Translations under genes and position numbers: made by a program
The notes under the pieces: model-generated
Databases searched by the model: none
What the model saw: only the letters and a program-made list of their open reading frames with translations
Told to the model about the DNA's origin: nothing
Source of the DNA: CAVWZH01 sp963765285
Lineage (GTDB): Bacteria > Acidobacteriota > Terriglobia > Terriglobales > Acidobacteriaceae
Direction of reading: 5' to 3'
Assembly: GCA_963765285.1 (NCBI GenBank)
Contig: CAVXVR010000003.1
Coordinates: 1,054,001 to 1,118,000, forward strand
DNA length: 64,000 bases
Shown: piece after piece, positions 60,811 to 64,000 of the stretch
How positions within the stretch are numbered: the first letter of the stretch is position 1
Layout of the letters: every line of letters begins with the position of its first letter

Positions 60811-62481
60811 ATGGCTAAACCAATTTTGCTGAGCGTGGATGACGACGCTGATGTTTTGCGGGCGATCGAGCGCGATCTTCGGTCGCAGTACGGCGCAACC
60901 TACCGGGTGATAGGAAGCGATTCTCCCGCGGGCGCGCTTGATCTTTTAAAGCAGTTGAAAGTGCGCAACGACAGCGTGGCGCTGCTGCTTGCCGACCAGC
61001 GCATGCCGCGCATGGATGGCGTGGAGTTTCTACAAGAAGCCATGGCGATCTTTCCTGAGGCCAAGCGGGCGTTGCTCACTGCGTATGCCGACACGAATGC
61101 CGCCATCACCGCCATCAATCACGCCAGTATCAACTACTTTTTCCTGAAGCCCTGGGACCCTCCCACCGAACATTTGTATCCACAGTTGGATGATTTACTC
61201 GACGACTGGCAAGCCTCGTTCCACCCGCCATTCCAGGGCATTCGGGTGCTGGGCACGCGCTGGTCGCCGCGATCGTATGAGCTGCGGGACTTCCTGGCCC
61301 GCAACCATGTGCCCTATCAGTGGATCGACGTCGAACTTTCGGCCAATGATCCGGAAACCAAACGGCTTCTGGAGGCCCTGGGCCCGGAGACTGCCAATCT
61401 TCCTGTGGTGCTCTTTCCCGACGGGACGAAGCTTCTCGAAGGTGTGCCCGCCGACGTAGCGCAAAAAGTGGGATTGCGGACGCGCGCGCAAACCAGCTTT
61501 TACGACCTTGCCATCGTGGGCGGCGGACCGGCCGGTTTGGCCGCCGCCGTTTATGGCGCCTCGGAAGGCCTGCACACCGTGATCGTGGAGCGCGAAGCGC
61601 CCGGCGGGCAAGCCGGAATGAGTTCCCGCATCGAGAACTATCTTGGATTTCCCACTGGACTCAGTGGCGGCGACCTGGCCCGGCGCGCCGTGGTGCAGGC
61701 CCAGCGCTTCGGAGTGGAAATCCTGGCCCCGCAAGAGGCTGTCTCCGTCCGAACCGAGGGGTCTTATCGCATCATGAAGCTGGCGGATGGCAACGAGATC
61801 TCCTGCCATGCGCTGATGATTGCGACCGGCGTGCAGTGGCGTCGGCTGGAAGCTCCGGGGATCGACCGGTTGCAGGGGGCGGGGATTTACTATGGCGGCG
61901 GCGCTACGGAAGCTTTCTCCTGCCAGGGCGAAATCGTTTATGTTGTGGGCGGCGCGAACTCGGCGGGGCAAGCGGCGATGAACTTTGCCAAATACGCCGA
62001 ACGTGTGGTGATTCTGGTGCGCGGCGATTCGCTTTCCGCCACCATGTCCCAATACCTGATCGACCAGGTCAAAGAAACGCCCAAGATTCAGCTATGGACT
62101 CACGCCAGCGTGACCGAGGCCCATGGCGGAACTCATCTGGAAGAAATTTCGGTGCTTTGTTCCGACACCAATAGAATTGAGCGCGTGCCGGCGAACGCCA
62201 TGTTCATCTTTATCGGGGCTTTGCCCAGGACGGATTGGCTGGCGGGTATCGTGGAGCGGGACGAGCGCGGTTTCCTGCTTACGGGCCCCGATCTCATACG
62301 GGATGGTCAGCGCCCAAAGGGATGGGCGCTCGATCGAGATCCGTTCTTGCTTGAGACCAACGTCCCGGGTATTTTTGCGGTTGGCGATGTGCGCCACGGT
62401 TCCATCAAGCGAGTAGCTTCAGGAGTGGGTGAAGGATCGGTGGCAGTACAGTTCATTCATCAGTATCTGAGCAAAGTGTAA
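60811..62481 (+). CDS. Receiver-glutaredoxin-like-thioredoxin reductase-like fusion
   Basis: The 556-residue protein has a receiver (about 4-125; Asp62 in LLLADQRMPRMDG), a glutaredoxin-like domain (about 143-225; VLGTRWSPRSYELRDFL, NLPVVLFPDGT) without the C-x-x-C, and a thioredoxin-reductase-like FAD/NADP domain (about 230-553; GGGPAGLAAAVY, GGQAG, VVGGANSAGQAA, FAVGDVRHG). The CATC-type site is also missing; the position reads YGGGATEAFSC. So phosphorylation control and FAD/NAD binding are present, but no disulfide active site is visible. The following kinase gene overlaps by one base. A redox-sensing role is likely. Confidence 0.9.
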   Translation: MAKPILLSVDDDADVLRAIERDLRSQYGATYRVIGSDSPAGALDLLKQLKVRNDSVALLLADQRMPRMDGVEFLQEAMAIFPEAKRALLTAYADTNAAITAINHASINYFFLKPWDPPTEHLYPQLDDLLDDWQASFHPPFQGIRVLGTRWSPRSYELRDFLARNHVPYQWIDVELSANDPETKRLLEALGPETANLPVVLFPDGTKLLEGVPADVAQKVGLRTRAQTSFYDLAIVGGGPAGLAAAVYGASEGLHTVIVEREAPGGQAGMSSRIENYLGFPTGLSGGDLARRAVVQAQRFGVEILAPQEAVSVRTEGSYRIMKLADGNEISCHALMIATGVQWRRLEAPGIDRLQGAGIYYGGGATEAFSCQGEIVYVVGGANSAGQAAMNFAKYAERVVILVRGDSLSATMSQYLIDQVKETPKIQLWTHASVTEAHGGTHLEEISVLCSDTNRIERVPANAMFIFIGALPRTDWLAGIVERDERGFLLTGPDLIRDGQRPKGWALDRDPFLLETNVPGIFAVGDVRHGSIKRVASGVGEGSVAVQFIHQYLSKV

Positions 62482-63866
62482 TGGCCGATAAATCGGAGCT
62501 ACTTCGCGTGCCGGCGTTCGCCGGCCTCCCTGACGATCAGATCGCATGGTTCCTCGGGAATTCGCAGGAAATACACCTGGCGGCCGGCGAAACCTACGTG
62601 CGTCAGGGTGAACCCGCCGACTGGATGTTTGTGATTCTCCAAGGCCAATACCAGTGGCGCGGCGAATTAGGCGGCGATACCGTCATGTTTTCGGCGAAAG
62701 CGGGCGACGTCACCGGAATGCTGCCCTTCTCCCGGATGAAACAGTTCACCGTAACCGGCCGGGCGCTCACCGAAGGCCGCATTCTCAAATTCCCCGCGGC
62801 ATTGTTTCCCGAACTTGTGCAGAAGATGCCGGAGTTGACAACGCGTCTGGTGGGTTTGATGTCGGACCGGGTCCGCGAAACCACTCGCGTCGAGCAACAG
62901 CGGGACCGGTTGGCTTCTCTGGGAAAATTGTCGGCAGGCCTGGCGCATGAACTCAACAATCCAGCTTCCGCCGCCAGACGCGCGGCCAGTCAATTGCGCG
63001 ACGCGCTAAAGAAGATCAAGGAAGCAAGTGTCGAGCTGGGGAGGCGCGACCTTACCCCTGCCCAGAGGGCAGAAATCGAGAAGATGGAAATTTCCTTTAC
63101 CCAACCGGACGTGGTCCCTCCCGACCCGCTCACCACCAGCGATCTGGAAGATCAGATCGATTCCCTGTTGCGTAGCCACGGACAGAATGATTTATGGCAA
63201 CTTGCGGCCGACTTGGCGCGACGGAACATCAGACCTGAGGCGCTGGAGTCGCTGTTCGCCACTCTCGATGCGGTAACCGCGCGCGCGGCCCTGGTCAGGA
63301 TCGCTGCTTCGGTGGAAATTGCGAGTCTTCTGCACGAAATCGAGAGCAGTACGTCGCGGATATCCGATCTCGTCGGCGCGATCAAGGAATACACTCACAT
63401 GGATCAGGCCCCGCTGCAGAACGTGGACATCGTGAAAAGCCTGGAAACCACGCTCACCATCTTGAATCACAAGTTGAAACAAGGAGTGGCGGTGCAGCGC
63501 GACTACCAGCGCGTTCCCCTGCTGGTGAATTCATTTGGCAGCGAACTCAACCAGGTCTGGACCAACCTCATTGATAATGCGATTGACGCGATGCATGGAA
63601 AAGGCGAGCTTCGAGTCCGGACTTACCGCGATGATGGCTGCGTCGTGGTTGAGATCGGCGATAACGGTCCGGGAATTCCTGAAGACGTGAAGCCGCACAT
63701 GTTCGAGCCTTTTTTCACTACCAAAGGAGTCGGAGAGGGCACGGGCCTCGGCCTGGACACCGTGCAGCGAATCGTGAGGAAGCATCAGGGCAGCATCCAG
63801 GTCACTTCTAAGCCCGGGGATACCCGTTTTCAAATTTGGCTTCCGGTTGCGAAAGCATCGACCTAG
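62481..63866 (+). CDS. Cyclic-nucleotide-binding-domain histidine kinase
   Basis: The 461-residue kinase has a cNMP-binding-like domain (about 10-125; AAGETYVRQGEPADWMFVIL, FSRMKQFTV), a HisKA-type domain with LGKLSAGLAHELNNPASA (His near 155), a long helical insert (about 180-290) and a HATPase (about 345-455; VWTNLIDNAIDAM, DNGPGIPEDV, GTGLGLDTVQRI). No membrane segment. The stop of the upstream receiver fusion overlaps its start by one base (TAATG), which strongly suggests they work together. The ligand is unknown; the usual cNMP phosphate-binding Arg is not obvious. Confidence 0.92.
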   Translation: MADKSELLRVPAFAGLPDDQIAWFLGNSQEIHLAAGETYVRQGEPADWMFVILQGQYQWRGELGGDTVMFSAKAGDVTGMLPFSRMKQFTVTGRALTEGRILKFPAALFPELVQKMPELTTRLVGLMSDRVRETTRVEQQRDRLASLGKLSAGLAHELNNPASAARRAASQLRDALKKIKEASVELGRRDLTPAQRAEIEKMEISFTQPDVVPPDPLTTSDLEDQIDSLLRSHGQNDLWQLAADLARRNIRPEALESLFATLDAVTARAALVRIAASVEIASLLHEIESSTSRISDLVGAIKEYTHMDQAPLQNVDIVKSLETTLTILNHKLKQGVAVQRDYQRVPLLVNSFGSELNQVWTNLIDNAIDAMHGKGELRVRTYRDDGCVVVEIGDNGPGIPEDVKPHMFEPFFTTKGVGEGTGLGLDTVQRIVRKHQGSIQVTSKPGDTRFQIWLPVAKAST

Positions 63867-63878
63867 ATCTGGCCGACG

Positions 63879-64000
63879 GTGACAGAAAATATTTTCTTGC
63901 CGGTTCAGACTGACCTCAATCGTCTGCGGGTTGTCCTGGTGCGGACGCGCAACCCACTCAACATGGGCGCGGCCGCTCGCGCTATGAGCAACTTTGGGTT
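63879..64000 (+). CDS. TrmJ/TrmH-like RNA methyltransferase, 5' end only
   Basis: A GTG start 12 bp after the kinase gene opens a frame that runs off the window end. It reads RLRVVLVRTRNPLNMGAAAR, the N-x-G-x3-R motif of SpoU/TrmJ methyltransferases, which methylate tRNA ribose. Only about 40 residues are present. Confidence 0.8.
   Translation, partial: MTENIFLPVQTDLNRLRVVLVRTRNPLNMGAAARAMSNFG

Overview
This window is a GC-rich, densely coded bacterial chromosome segment with no rRNA, no transposase and no CRISPR array. The gene families suggest a soil or sediment member of the Acidobacteriota, class Terriglobia. The pointers are a TonB-dependent receptor with a carboxypeptidase-regulatory N-terminal domain, a YXWGXW-repeat protein, many small stress proteins (CsbD, BON, YciE-like, DUF3175, DUF6496, DUF1328, lmo0937-like), many HisKA_3-type kinases, and a combined bc complex plus caa3 oxidase cluster. 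This is inference from families; there is no 16S gene here.

Layout. 1-3.4 kb: the end of a zinc-ribbon-like gene, a Tat-exported flavin amine oxidase followed by an exported RidA, tRNA-Pro(TGG) and an SDR oxidoreductase. 3.6-14.4 kb: an islet of small stress, membrane and secreted proteins, mixed with a MEDS-PAS histidine kinase, a receiver-only regulator and a STAS protein. 15-32.9 kb: a signalling island with receiver-only proteins, two NarL-type regulators, a receiver-kinase hybrid, a giant poly-HAMP hybrid kinase with three C-terminal receivers, an ECF sigma factor, a SYLF protein, a CHASE3 kinase and several tiny paralogous proteins. 33-36.8 kb: small unknown and secreted proteins (DUF4410-like, LolA-like). 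37.2-43.6 kb: a tightly packed operon of a TonB-dependent receptor, a flippase-like membrane protein, a CDP-alcohol phosphotransferase, a LicC-like nucleotidyltransferase and an EEP phosphodiesterase/phosphatase. 43.6-44.1 kb: a K+ channel-like protein. 45.4-54.3 kb: an aerobic respiratory cluster (coxB-coxA-coxC, a membrane subunit, a dihaem cytochrome c, Rieske, cytochrome b fused to cytochrome c, ctaG, ctaB). 54.4-60.6 kb: a selenocysteine formate dehydrogenase operon (gamma, beta, alpha) with a divergent fdhE and a small neighbour. 60.8-63.9 kb: a receiver/thioredoxin-reductase-like fusion overlapping a cyclic-nucleotide-binding histidine kinase. The right edge cuts a TrmJ/TrmH-like RNA methyltransferase.

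How the parts fit. Formate oxidation at the periplasmic face would feed quinol to the bc complex and caa3 oxidase encoded next to it. The kinase and receiver genes form a phosphorelay-rich region beside stress-protein genes and an ECF sigma factor, which suggests a general stress circuit.

Caution: several genes (ridA, the giant kinase twice, the secreted gene at 34.7 kb, coxC, the gene at 48.8 kb, cytochrome b) are broken by single-base frameshifts, mostly at homopolymer runs. Length errors in the assembly explain this best, so these genes are described as intact but interrupted in this sequence.
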